Of a stretch of 64,000 bases of DNA, positions 37,344-47,100 are shown in pieces. A model generated the notes under the pieces. The model searched no databases and was not told the DNA's origin. It saw only the letters and a list, made by a program, of their open reading frames with translations. The translations under genes and the position numbers were made by a program. Numbering within the stretch: the first letter of the stretch is position 1; every line of letters starts with the position of its first letter. This DNA comes from Symsagittifera roscoffensis (lineage: Eukaryota; Xenacoelomorpha; Acoela; Convolutidae), in assembly GCF_963678635.1 (NCBI RefSeq), contig NC_087067.1, positions 57,390,388 through 57,454,387 on the forward strand. The letters run 5' to 3'.

Positions 37344-39375
37344 ATTGTTGTGCTGAGCTCAAATTTCAAAAGATATTTCACCTGTGATCATTTTTCGGAA
37401 AGTTGTGGGGATTTAAAAGTTGCCATTTTGGCCAATTTGTGACAATTAATGCGCGATATATTTAGTGCTATTAAAGCGCAAGCGGAGATTTAATCCGCCT
37501 TAGAAATCGTTTTAAATTAGTTGAACGAAGCCTTTTTGCCATAATTGATTTGTTGCAAGCAGCGAAATCTATCGTTTTGTACTTTATATGGCGTGTGGGG
37601 TGATGAATTTTATTTAAAAAAATTTCAAATTTTAGAAAAAAAAAATTTTCATTTTGTTTTATTTCAATGAGTTTTTCAATGTTATCACTGCTCCATAAAC
37701 TTTAAAAGGCAGTCGGAAGATTCAGGGCTTCGCCTTGATACGAGCAGTCTTTTGTACTTTATACGGCGTGTGGGGGATGATTTTCAGAAAAATTTCAAAT
37801 TTAAGAAAAAAAAATTCGTTTTAATTTATTTCATTTATTTTTTTATTGTTATTACTGCTGCTCCATAATTTTTAAAGTCAGTCGGGACATTCAGGGCTTC
37901 GATACGAGCAGTCTTGTTGTTTTTGGTTTTGTTTGTATTCAATCATAAACATTTTTCATCTGCGATTTTTCTCCTAGGTGGGGAAAGTGAGGTAAGTGTG
38001 TAAAAGAAATTAAATTGAAATTAAGCAAGAATGCTGGTATCAGAGAAAAAATTCGACCTGTTTGCCTGCTTTTCAAGATCAATCGAAATCTTTTTGACTT
38101 GAAAACCTTAAAACTGTTTGATAAAAATGAAAACTTTTTCCCTTTTTTTTATCAAATTTTTTGTTTTCTATTTGATATTCCTACACGCTAAGTTAAGTAC
38201 AAATTAAAACCTTTTTGCTCTAGTAAGGTGTAAACACTTTAAATTACAATTTAAATTAATAGCCTAAGATCAACTTGGGATGATAAAGTTTGCCACCTCT
38301 TCGTTGATAGGACAATATTTATTGCGTGTTGATTTTCTTATATTGAATTATAGTGGTCACAGTAATCCAAAATTCGAACCAATATAAATTTTTAACTTTG
38401 CGAAAAAAGATCGCAGTTTATAAACCCTTTTTTCATTTTATTGCTGGGTATCAATATCTTTGGAATGTATGAAAATTTCCGTCGAAAATTGCTAGTTAAA
38501 AGTTCGAAATTTGTTTGGAAAAAAAAACAAAAGTAGTATGGATATACGACACTGGGATCGGGGGGGGGGGGGGGGGGGGATTGATCTCTTCAGGGATCAT
38601 TGGGTATAGATTATACCAAATGATCCCTATGTAAATATTTATACCTAATGATTCCTATGTAAAATATTTATACCTAAAGATCCCTATGTAAAATTTTCAT
38701 AGCTAATGATCCCTATTGAAAAAAATTTCCAAAAAAAATTTTCCATAAAAAATTTCAATAAAAAAAATTTCAAGTTTTATTTTCAATTTTTTTTCATTTA
38801 TTTTTTACAATTTTCTTTTCAATCTATGTATAACTGATGATCTCTATATATGTTGTTCCCTAAGTTAAACCACTGTTCCTATGTATAATTTTTCATAGCT
38901 AATGATCCCTATGTAAAAATTTATACCTGGTGATCCCTATGTAAAATATTTATACCTAATGATCCCTATGTAAACTTTTCATAGCTAATGATCACTATGA
39001 AAAAAATTTCCAAAGAAAATTTTCCATAAAAAATTTCAAAAAAAAAATTTCAAGTTTTTTTTTCAATTTTTTTTTCATATATTTTTTACAATTTTCTTTT
39101 CAATCTATGTTTAACTGATGATCTATATATATATTGTTCCCTAAGTTAAACCACTGTTCCTATGTATAATTTTTCATAGCTAATGATCCCTATGTAAAAA
39201 TTTATACCTAATGATCCCTGTGTAAAATATATAAACCTAATGATCCCTATGCAAAATATTTATACCAAATGATCCCTATGTAAAAAAATTATACCTAATG
39301 ATCCCTATGTAAATATTTATACCTAATGATCCCTATGTAAAATATTTATACCTAATGATCCCTATGTAAAATATT
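37344..39375 (+). repeat. ~2 kb direct duplication, left copy
   Basis: Matches 46693-48686 at a constant offset of 9349-9350 bases with very few differences. Contents in order: a 5'-truncated FAM1 copy (to about 37750), a FAM1 3'-end fragment (to 37917), ~630 bp of unique-looking DNA, a run of 20 G (38560-38579), and an AT-rich minisatellite. The copies differ mainly in G-run length and in the number of minisatellite units at the right end. Confidence 0.9.
38600..39375 (+). repeat. AATGATCCCTATGTAAA minisatellite, left copy
   Basis: Tandem units of ~28-30 bp built on AATGATCCCTATGTAAA followed by an ATTTATACCT-like half, twice interrupted by ~170 bp of A/T-tract sequence that itself occurs twice. 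Non-coding. Confidence 0.9.
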
Positions 39376-40310
39376 TAACAAAGCATCGGAACAAAATTTA
39401 AGAAGCGGTCACGGCGTCAACCATACTTGTCAGAGCACAAAAGAAAAGTATTGATCCCCTCAAGAGAATACGCTCCTAATAAAATGTTTTAGCTCATTTA
39501 ACGACGCAACATGAGGTCACTAAACTGAAAAAAGGCAAACCACTATGTTTTCAGCTGAAAAAAAAAATGGCACAAATAGGCTCAAAATATGTCTTTTGCT
39601 TGATAAAAAATGCAGGTTAATCTCGAAAACAGTTTATGTTCAGATTTGGTTACGTTTTCCAATCGTCTCTTTTACGTTTTCCAAACTTTTCTCTTACTGG
39701 AAAAGTAAAGAACAATTTTTTTAAATTTTTCATATTTTTTTTGGTTTTCTTTTTAAATTTTGGTTGTTTTTTAAAACTAGTGATATAATGAGGGGAACAA
39801 ATGAAACATTAAGCTATAAAAATAGATAAAATTAAATAATTCAAAAATTGATCAAGAGGTTTATTGCAAATGCAGTCTGAAATTTATCCAGCCTGAAAAT
39901 AAATCGGAAAAACGAAGAAATGCAGACACGTTTTTCTAGTAACTGAGATAAATTTATTGTATGTTTTGGGGTCCAAATCACGGATGAAAATGCTTGAATA
40001 TTATACCACACTTGGTGAGCCGCGAGGTTTTTCCGAGGTGGCCAAAATCAGACGGCATTAAAACACATGCTAATACTTTGTTCTACCCTCACTTCCTGAA
40101 GTGGTCGGAACAAAAACAGCAATTTTTTAAGAAGCCTTTTACAGCTTCCGCGATGGTAATTATTTTGTGCTACTTGAACAGCCATCTGCTACTATTGTTT
40201 GCATTGAAATTTCTCTTTGCAAAGTTTAAAATACTCGATACTGATATGATGAAAGTTGCAATTCATAACTTGGTGTTGATCCTAGATAGTCTGAGGGAAT
40301 ATTAGGTGTA
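39376..40310. other. Unique-looking stretch, no gene accepted
   Basis: An open frame of ~100 codons at 39994-40305 starts with TTG and has no recognisable domain apart from a hydrophobic segment; I do not call it a gene. Confidence 0.4.
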
Positions 40311-40559
40311 CTTTGCTGTGATGTAGGTGTAGGGGTGTCTGTTATTGTTATACTAGAGGGTTCTGAACTTGATGGTGTTGGAGATTGAGGTATGGTTTAG
40401 GGATGATAAAAATGTGATGAAAACTACGAATAGTAAAAAAATATCTGTTCTACTGAAATTTGTTCGTATCATTAAAATAGACTTTAATGTATCGTACCTG
40501 TGAATGCGGTCAATGATTTGAGAAAGTTGTTGATATATTTCAAATAGGGAGTAGAAAAT

Positions 40560-40766
40560 TTAAAAAATATTGCAAAAAGTTATTAAAAGGATTATTAGTG
40601 CTTCAAAAGTTTCTATAAAAAATGTTATCAAAAGTTCAAGTAGAATAAAAAAGTTTATGAAAAATTTTTTGATTATATTTTTTAGAGTAGCGACTGTTAA
40701 AGAGAGAAGCATGTAAGAAATGATTCGCTCGTCGAATAATTTTTGAATTTCTGGGGCAGAATTCAA
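40560..40766 (-). pseudogene. Hydrophobic ORF, possibly retroelement envelope-like membrane segment
   Basis: Minus-strand frame with the hydrophobic run FFINFFILLELLITFFIETF and a second stretch of I, L and F, preceded by a polar region. It lies 3' of the integrase C-terminal fragment on the same strand, where some gypsy-type elements carry an envelope-like gene. That placement is the only reason for the suggestion. The start codon is not ATG. Confidence 0.25.
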
Positions 40767-41502
40767 GTGTGGTCGGATTATTTATTGATTTCTTGACAAG
40801 TGGGTTGAGCTTCCTGAAAAATTGTTGGAGGCTTATTTTATGGAGCTCGGGAGGTCTTCTTTGCTTTATTTTTATTTGATGGGTAATCTGGGATGTTTTT
40901 GAAATATTTGTACTTTAGGCCAAATGTTCATGGTTTTTTTTACTTTAGGCTAATTTGCCATTTTTGGTTGGATGGTTTTTGAGGTCTAAATTGGGAAAAC
41001 ATTGTTGCTCGTTGCATTATTAGATAGGGGAGGGTTGTAATATTATCGTGGTGTTTATTTTAGTTGTCAAGTTTTAGCAAGTTGCTTATTTTTGACCTGG
41101 AGGTAGTAAAGTTATAGTTATAGATACGCCTGAAGATTAATATCTGTCGGCTAGTAGGTTTGTGTTAGAGATATTGAAGGTGACGGATTTGAGTGAATCC
41201 TATTGGCTGAATTTGAACTAGAATTGTTGAGTATTTTTCAGCATGTTATCTTGAAAATGTGAAAGTTTAAAATGATTGAGAAGTGTACGAGTTATTAATT
41301 TTGAAATTAAAGTTTTTTTTGAAATTCAATTTTCTTTAAAATTTTATATTGTGGGATGAATGTTTTGTATTTTTTTCGTGGTTGATTTCTAAGTCGTGAT
41401 GATTCCCTATGTTCGGATTTTTCTTTTTGTACTTGTGGTAAGATTTTTTCTATCATTTTCTATTTTTTCTTTCTTTTTCAGATTTATTGGGGTCTGATGT
41501 TT

Positions 41503-41877
41503 TTATTTTTTTATGAGTTGTGTTTTTTTTTTACTTTGTTTATGATGAATGTCAACATGTACATTTGTTTCTTGTTCTGTTTGTGTATCGTTTTGAATAC
41601 CTGTTTGTGTACCTGTGAAAGAAAATAGTTGGGTTAATTCGCGTAATGCGTATTCTTTCGGGTAGTAAGGTAATAAATTGTTACGATGTGGAACTATTTC
41701 TTTTTTTGTGTAGTCTGTGAGTTTATATGTTACTTCAGCTGGTTTAGCAATTATTTGGTAGGGTCCTTCTCGAAGTGGTTGTAATATTTTAGAGATTCCT
41801 TTTTGTGTATGGAAGTTTGGTTTAGTTGTACGACATTGTGGCAATTTTCTGATCCACACGGGACTGCGGTATCCCAA
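41503..41877 (-). pseudogene. Ty3/gypsy-like integrase C-terminal fragment
   Basis: Minus-strand open frame with LQPLREGPYQIIAKPAEVTY, then YKLTDYTKKEIVPHRNNLLP and YYPKEYALRELT, ending in a basic lysine-rich tail. The L-x-x-x-x-x-G-P-[YF]-x-I-x-x-x followed by Y-x-L and V-H-x-x-x-L pattern is the SH3-like C-terminal domain of gypsy integrases. It has the A-rich coding bias of the plus-strand element at 25.9-32.8 kb, which lacks exactly this part. The frame opens at a TTG, so it is a truncated piece, not a gene. Confidence 0.7.
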
Positions 41878-41879
41878 AA

Positions 41880-42775
41880 ATATGTTCGTCTTGTAAGTGT
41901 ATCGACAAAATGTACTTCATTTTTGTAGAATAGGGGGATTCTTTCATAACAACGTTTGTCTTGAAAAACATATAAGGGTGATACTTTTTTGGTGCAAGTA
42001 TAAAACCATAAAATGTTTACTTCGTAATCAAGAAAGTTTGATCTATTTCCTGATAATAATTATCCTGCATAGGTTATTTTTAATACTGCTAATGCGAGTG
42101 ATTGTAAGATTTGTGTTCTTTCTAATTCGTATAGTTGATGAAGTGCTTTTTATTCAGAAAGTGACATTTCTTAAAAATTCTACTAATTGTGTAGTCTAAT
42201 TTCATATCTAAGTGAATATCGTAATGTAAATTGCCAAAGTAGGTGTTATTCATAAGTGATAATTCTTGTAGAGGTGTACTTTTACTATCGGATGGTGTTA
42301 GTTTTCCACCAGGTTGACCATTACTTTTATAAAAGTTCACTGGGACGTATGATGTGCCTTCGTTTTTTTGGTTGACTTGTTGCATAAGGGTCAATTTTTT
42401 TTTTGCCAGTGGTCATGTCGAAACCTTTCTCGTATTCGAAAACTACTTCTGAATATTGTGTTTTGTAGAGTGGGTTTTTGTATTTACATGCCAATTCTGT
42501 TTCTTGATAGATTTGAAAACGTGTTAATTTGTTTTCTATTTTTTGTGAGTTTTTGAAATCATTGCTTCGTTTGTGAGATGGGTTCACTTGTTCGTATGGA
42601 ACTGATTCAATAAAATATTTTTCAGGAAATTTTATCATTCGGGCGTGTGTTTTTGCTACTTGAAATGTTCTGCATGTATCTTCGGGAAACCAAACAATTG
42701 TTGCCTGAGTTCTCGTTGTGGGCTCACAATAACCTAGATCGTTTTTGCAAGGTAATATAAATCCTTGATAGATCA
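41880..42775 (-). pseudogene. Retroelement ORF remnant (env-like or downstream ORF), broken
   Basis: Minus strand, from the gap leftwards: an open frame to 42327 with several cysteines (ILPCKNDLGYCEPTTRTQAT, then ELACKYKNPLYKTQ), a frame change, then a frame containing YFGNLHYDIHLDMKLDYTIS to 42122, then a further frame to about 41880. The same DNA bias as the neighbouring integrase piece and cysteine-rich, soluble-looking sequence suggest the extra ORF of an env-bearing gypsy-type element. It lies 5' of the integrase C-terminus, the reverse of the usual pol-env order, so the piece is rearranged. At least two frameshifts. Confidence 0.4.
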
Positions 42776-42798
42776 NNNNNNNNNNNNNNNNNNNNNNN
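42776..42798. other. Short assembly gap (23 N)
   Basis: 23 N exactly at the change from minus-strand retroelement to plus-strand capsid sequence; the join may be artificial. Confidence 1.
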
Positions 42799-43297
42799 AT
42801 AGCAAGAACCCATATCATTCCATCTCGTCAAAACCAGTTTATTCAGGAAAATGTTTTCAATAATGCCCCAATCAGAAGAATAGCTGTTGCAATGAATACA
42901 AAATCGGCTGTTGCGGGATCTTTTCATGAAAATCCTTTCAATTATCAACAGTTTCATTTGAGAGAGCTTAGAATTATTCGGGGTGGAAGAGCAATTATTT
43001 CATTAGATATAACTTCTCCTTGTCGACCCTATGTTACAACAATGAAAGCAATGCAGTTTAACGAAGATTTTCCAGCTCTTCCTATGGAATATTTTCAAAA
43101 TAACTATATTCTAGTTTTCGACTTCACTACAGGATGCCGCTGAACAAATGCATTATCCAGAACTTAGTGGAGAAAGCTTGAGATTAGAAATGTTTTTCAA
43201 ATTTCCCTTGGAGCAAGTAACGGAAGTGATAGTCTTGGGAGAAAGACTATCAAATATTCAAATTGACAAATTCGGAACTGTCGCTAAAAATGTTTAA
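42799..43297 (+). pseudogene. Polinton/adintovirus-like major capsid protein, C-terminal part
   Basis: Open directly from the gap. It carries NVFNNAPIRRIAVAMNTKSA, NPFNYQQFHLRELRIIRGG and YILVFDFTT. After a one-base frameshift near 43126-43134 a second frame carries SLRLEMFFKF and VIVLGERLS and ends at a TAA (43295-43297). The N-P-F-x-[YF]-x-x-[FY]-x-L, Y-x-x-x-F-D-[FL]-T and L-R-L-E blocks are those of the double jelly-roll capsid protein of Polintons (Mavericks) and adintoviruses, many copies of which are annotated as F54H12.2-like proteins. The N-terminal two thirds is missing at the gap. The frameshift makes it a relic. Confidence 0.75.
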
Positions 43298-43550
43298 TTT
43301 TTTTGAGTTTTCAGGTTCCTATAAAAATATTGTAACTTTTTTGGGACTTTTCTATGTTATTATCTCTGTACTATCTATATTGTTTTTCTTCAGACCTAAA
43401 GCGCCAGAAAAAATAGAGAAGGAATGTTGTTTAGTTGAAAACCCGAGACACTTCTTCAACCTAGACTGTAAAACAGTATTCAATAAACTTTGCCCACTAT
43501 ATAAGGCTTGTGTATGGGACTTTGTTGATTCAATTCCTAAATGTGTGTAA
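43290..43550 (+). CDS. Small single-pass membrane protein of the Polinton-like element
   Basis: ATG at 43290 overlaps the capsid stop by eight bases, a compact virus-like gene junction. 86 codons: a short polar start, a transmembrane segment (IVTFLGLFYVIISVLSILFF), then a cysteine-containing tail (CPLYKACVWDF). The frame is intact. No family assigned; small hydrophobic proteins next to capsid genes occur in Polintons and related viruses. Confidence 0.5.
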   Translation: MFNFFEFSGSYKNIVTFLGLFYVIISVLSILFFFRPKAPEKIEKECCLVENPRHFFNLDCKTVFNKLCPLYKACVWDFVDSIPKCV

Positions 43551-43639
43551 GTCATTATTCTTTCTTTTTTTTTAACCTAAAGTACACTATCAAACTATGA
43601 ATTTCATTTTAAGCTGTAAATCAGCCTACAATTGCAAAG

Positions 43640-44037
43640 ATGGATATCTTTCCACTTTTGCAATTATTGAAAGAATTCCAGAGCTCAGGTTCACATACAT
43701 GGGGATCATACCCTTCTGATACACTACCTCAACTAACAAAATACTCTTTTGCAATTATTAACTCAGCCCAAGCCATGATAGAGGAGAACACTGGATTATG
43801 ATTGCTCGACAGGATAAAAGCTACTACTTTGCAGATTCTTTGGGAAGAAAGAGATCAACTCACCCCTTTTTGATGAAAAAGATTCGACGAATGGTTCCTC
43901 GAAAGCTACAAAAGACTGATAATTTGTGTGGTTTTTACGCAATTTATTCAGCTTTTCTCCTTCTTGAATTCTTCCAGAAGAACTTGAATAATGTTCATGA
44001 TGTGAATGTTTTGAATTTTATCAGTAGTTTTATGTAA
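43640..44037 (+). pseudogene. Adenain-like cysteine protease of Polinton type, one frameshift
   Basis: An ATG frame (MDIFPLLQLLKEF, then GSYPSDTLPQL) leads to about 43762. The next frame continues with SHDRGEHWIMIARQD (catalytic histidine), YYFADSLG (acidic residue) and LQKTDNLCGFYAIYSA (catalytic cysteine with the preceding glutamine), and stops at 44035-44037. This H, D/E, Q, C order is that of adenovirus-type maturation proteases (Polinton PRO). Its place downstream of a capsid gene agrees. One frameshift separates the two parts, so it is inactive as written. Confidence 0.75.
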
Positions 44038-44880
44038 AAGTGCATTTTTTTTGTAAGTGTAAATTTTTGCAGTAATTTTACTTTACGATGTACTGAATTG
44101 TTTGATTATTTATGTAATTTAACTTTTTAAATTCTTTAATTTTTTTACGAAAAGCATCTTAGCAACTAAAACTTTGATGAAATACGGAGAAGGATGATGG
44201 AATATGGATTTTGTAGTTCCCCAATTGAAAGAATTAACGATAGAGTAGATAAATTTACGAAAATTGTAACCAACTTCTAGTAAATTGTATAATTTTCTTA
44301 AAAGTTTACTCTGAGAAAGATGGAACAATTATTACACAAAAATATCAGAACCAAAAAAAAAAGATGATACTATGTTTTTTCTCAGTGTAGACTTTTACCG
44401 TGGCAGAGCAATTGATAAATTTGGATGATAATTTTTTGAAAAATTTGGAAATTTCAAAGAATTTTTTAAAGATTAAAGACAAAGTGATAAACGAGAACTT
44501 AAAAGAAACGTAGCAAAAAATATGACAGAATAAATAAACCAGTTAATTAACCAGTTCAAAATAAGTGAAATAATTATGTGAAAAAAGATAAAATAAGTCA
44601 TAAAACTAACAAGTGTAATGAACCTGTCATCGTTCTCCAGATAACCTGGGGAAAAAAGATTAAGTAGGATATAAAAGTAATCAACCATGAGGAGCTGTCA
44701 AGATTCCCCTGATATCCCGTGGAGCGGAATAACTAACCTGTCAAAAATAACCCCCTCTTGACAATTTTCCCCAGATAACCTGAGGGTAAATAAATAACAT
44801 GAAATAAGAATTTAAGATTCTTTCGAGAAAAAAAATTCTGTGATATATTAGGTTATGATCCCATACTCTAAATCGAAACC
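44038..44880. other. AT-rich, nothing recognised
   Basis: No open frame of interest. CCAGATAACCTG occurs at about 44639 and 44772, once continuing to GGGG and once preceded by CCCC, giving partly inverted copies. Confidence 0.45.
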
Positions 44881-45340
44881 TAATTTTCGTCAAAACTTAC
44901 CATCTGAAACTTACCATCCAAAAAAAAAACATTTTTCAATTTTTAATATAAAATTGTTTTTTCAAGATAAAAATGTATTTGCAAGTAAAACTTAAAAAAT
45001 GTTTAAAAAATTTTCTGAAACTTACCTTCTGAAACTTAGCATACCAAATTTTTGTAAGACAAGATAGTCCTTACATATCACAAATCGTAGAAGTTGGCTA
45101 AGAAACGCAAGTATCGGCAAAATCGAACTCAAAAAGTTCGGGCGCCAAAAACTTTTCTGAAACTTACCATCTGAAACTTACCATCTGAAACCTTACCATC
45201 TTAATACATAGGAAACCTATTCCCTACCTTAATACATAGGAAATCTTTTCCCTATCTTAATACATAGCTGGGAGACCGGATGTTCTATTCCCTATCTTAA
45301 TACATGGGGGTCTCCACCACCACCCCCCCCCCCCCCCCCT
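44880..45340 (+). repeat. Compound minisatellites ending in a C-run
   Basis: Repeats of CTGAAACTTACCAT (44900-45200) give way to four units of TTCCCTATCTTAATACATAG type (45195-45305), then a run of about 18 C before TGATCAGCTCACCC. Confidence 0.85.
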
Positions 45341-45645
45341 GATCAGCTCACCCTTCTACTACCTCAGAATTGACTTCTAACTTCTGGCACGCGTGAAAAT
45401 CCCCACTGATTGGCAAAAGTAGTGACAATAAAGTCGCTTTCGATTTCGATTTCGTTTAAAACTTGATAATTTTGTTCCGAAACAGATATTATTCCGTTGT
45501 TTCCTCTTAATGATTTTCGATAATTATTGAAGGAAAAAAATATATATATTGAACAATCGTGTTCTCAATCGAGATACATACAGCCAATCTACAGACCGAC
45601 GATATACTCGACCGACCCACCACAGACCGAACACAGATGGAAACA

Positions 45646-45692
45646 ATTGCATTCATTGCAATGAAGTTTTACTTCATTGCAATGAATGCAAT
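45646..45692. other. Perfect 21 bp inverted repeat (5 nt loop)
   Basis: Arm ATTGCATTCATTGCAATGAA plus G, loop TTTTA, and the exact complement. Each arm also contains the small palindrome CATTGCAATG. As RNA it would fold into a perfect hairpin; as DNA it could extrude a cruciform. Confidence 0.9.
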
Positions 45693-45723
45693 GAAACAAA
45701 AAACTTTTTTTTCTTCTTCTACA

Positions 45724-45843
45724 ACTGGCTATATTTAATTTATTTCCTTTTCACCCCAATTTTGGGCCCCGAATAATTTTTTTTAAAGTTATTCAAGGTA
45801 AAAATGCAGCTATTCACCGGTAAGTTGTTGTCTGTGCTCGGGG
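45724..45843 (+). repeat. Repeated ATG-to-splice-donor module, copy 1
   Basis: About 120 bp shared with 51222-51342, including CACCCCAATTTTGG and ATGCAGCTATTCACCGGTAA. ATG (45804) followed 16 bases later by GGTAAGT looks like a tiny first coding exon and donor. Downstream, GTGCTCGGGGTGG resembles the start of FAM1, and a strongly diverged FAM1-like body may follow to about 46135. Confidence 0.6.
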
Positions 45844-46135
45844 TGGTTTTTTCGGCGGACATATTTCTACTTGATTCAGATTTGGACGTAGTAGCTAGTA
45901 AATTTTAAAGCTTCACGCTGAGCTGAAAATTAAATCGATATTCTGAATCTCTTAATTCTAAAATACGGGGGGTTCAGCAATTGCCAATTGTGAATACTTA
46001 ATGCGTTGTGAAATTCCTCGAACTAATAGCGCAAGCGGCTGCAGCGAAATAATTTGTCTCTGAAGTTAGCCCAAAGTTAAGTGAGGCAAGATAATTGGTC
46101 CAGATAACTCGTTACTGGATGTGACCTAATTTATT

Positions 46136-46569
46136 GTTCCGACTTTTGATACGAAAGTAACGGAATATTTGTGCTCGGGTGGTTTTTTTTCTTCAGACAA
46201 ATTTCGACTTTTTAACTAGCCATTTTTGACGGAATTTTTTCATATCATTCAAAAACCATTGTCGTCCTGAACTTAAATTTGAAAAGATATTTCACCTGTG
46301 ATCATTTTTCGTAAAGTTATGAGGGTTTAAAAGTTGGCATTTTGGCCAATTTGTGACAATTAATGCGCGATATATTTAGCGCTATTAAAGCGCAAGCGGA
46401 GAGTTAATCCGTCTTATAAATCGTTCCAAATTGGTTGAACGAAGCTTATTTGTCATAAAAGATTTGTTACAAGGCACTAAATCTAATTTTTTGTACTTTA
46501 TATGGCGTGTGGGGGGATGATTTTCATAACAAATTTCAAATTTTGGAAAAACAATTCATTTTATTTTAT
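46136..46569 (+). mobile_element. FAM1 hairpin repeat, copy 6 (3' truncated)
   Basis: Starts GTTCCGACTTTTGATACG and runs to the poly-T part of the family; the 3' hairpin is missing because the next copy begins there at ATTTTATT|GTTCCG. Confidence 0.75.
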
Positions 46570-46570
46570 T

Positions 46571-47100
46571 GTTCCGACTTTCGATTCGAAAGTAGCGGAA
46601 TATTTGTGCTCGGGGTGGGTTTTTTTTCTTCAGACAAATTTCGACTTTTTAACTAGCAATTTTTGACAAATTTTTTACATCATTCGAAAGCTATTGTTGT
46701 GCTGAGCTCAAATTTGAAAAGATATTTCACCTGTGATCATTTTTCGGAAAGTTGTGGGGATTTAAAAGTTGCCATTTTGGCCAATTTGTGACAATTAATG
46801 CGCGATATATTTAGTGCTATTAAAGCGCAAGCGGAGATTTAATCCGCCTTAGAAATCGTTTTAAATTAGTTGAACGAAGCCTTTTTGCCATAATTGATTT
46901 GTTACAAGCAGCGAAATCTATCGTTTTGTACTTTATATGGCGTGTGGGGGGATGAATTTTATTTAAAAAAATTTCAAATTTTAGAAAAAAGAAATTTTCA
47001 TTTTGTTTTATTTCAATGAGTTTTTCAATGTTATCACTGCTCCATAAACTTTAAAAGGCAGTCGGAACATTCAGGGCTTCGCCTTGATACGAGCAGTCTT
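46571..47100 (+). mobile_element. FAM1 hairpin repeat, copy 7
   Basis: Full length. The start hairpin is a perfect variant (ACTTTCGATTCGAAAGT). Ends GAGCAGTCTT and is followed directly by a 3'-end fragment of the family (47101-47266). From 46693 on this copy lies inside the ~2 kb duplication. Confidence 0.8.

Noticed and set aside
39994-40305. 103-codon plus-strand frame with a hydrophobic segment
   Set aside because: TTG start, no splice context and no recognisable motif; probably chance.
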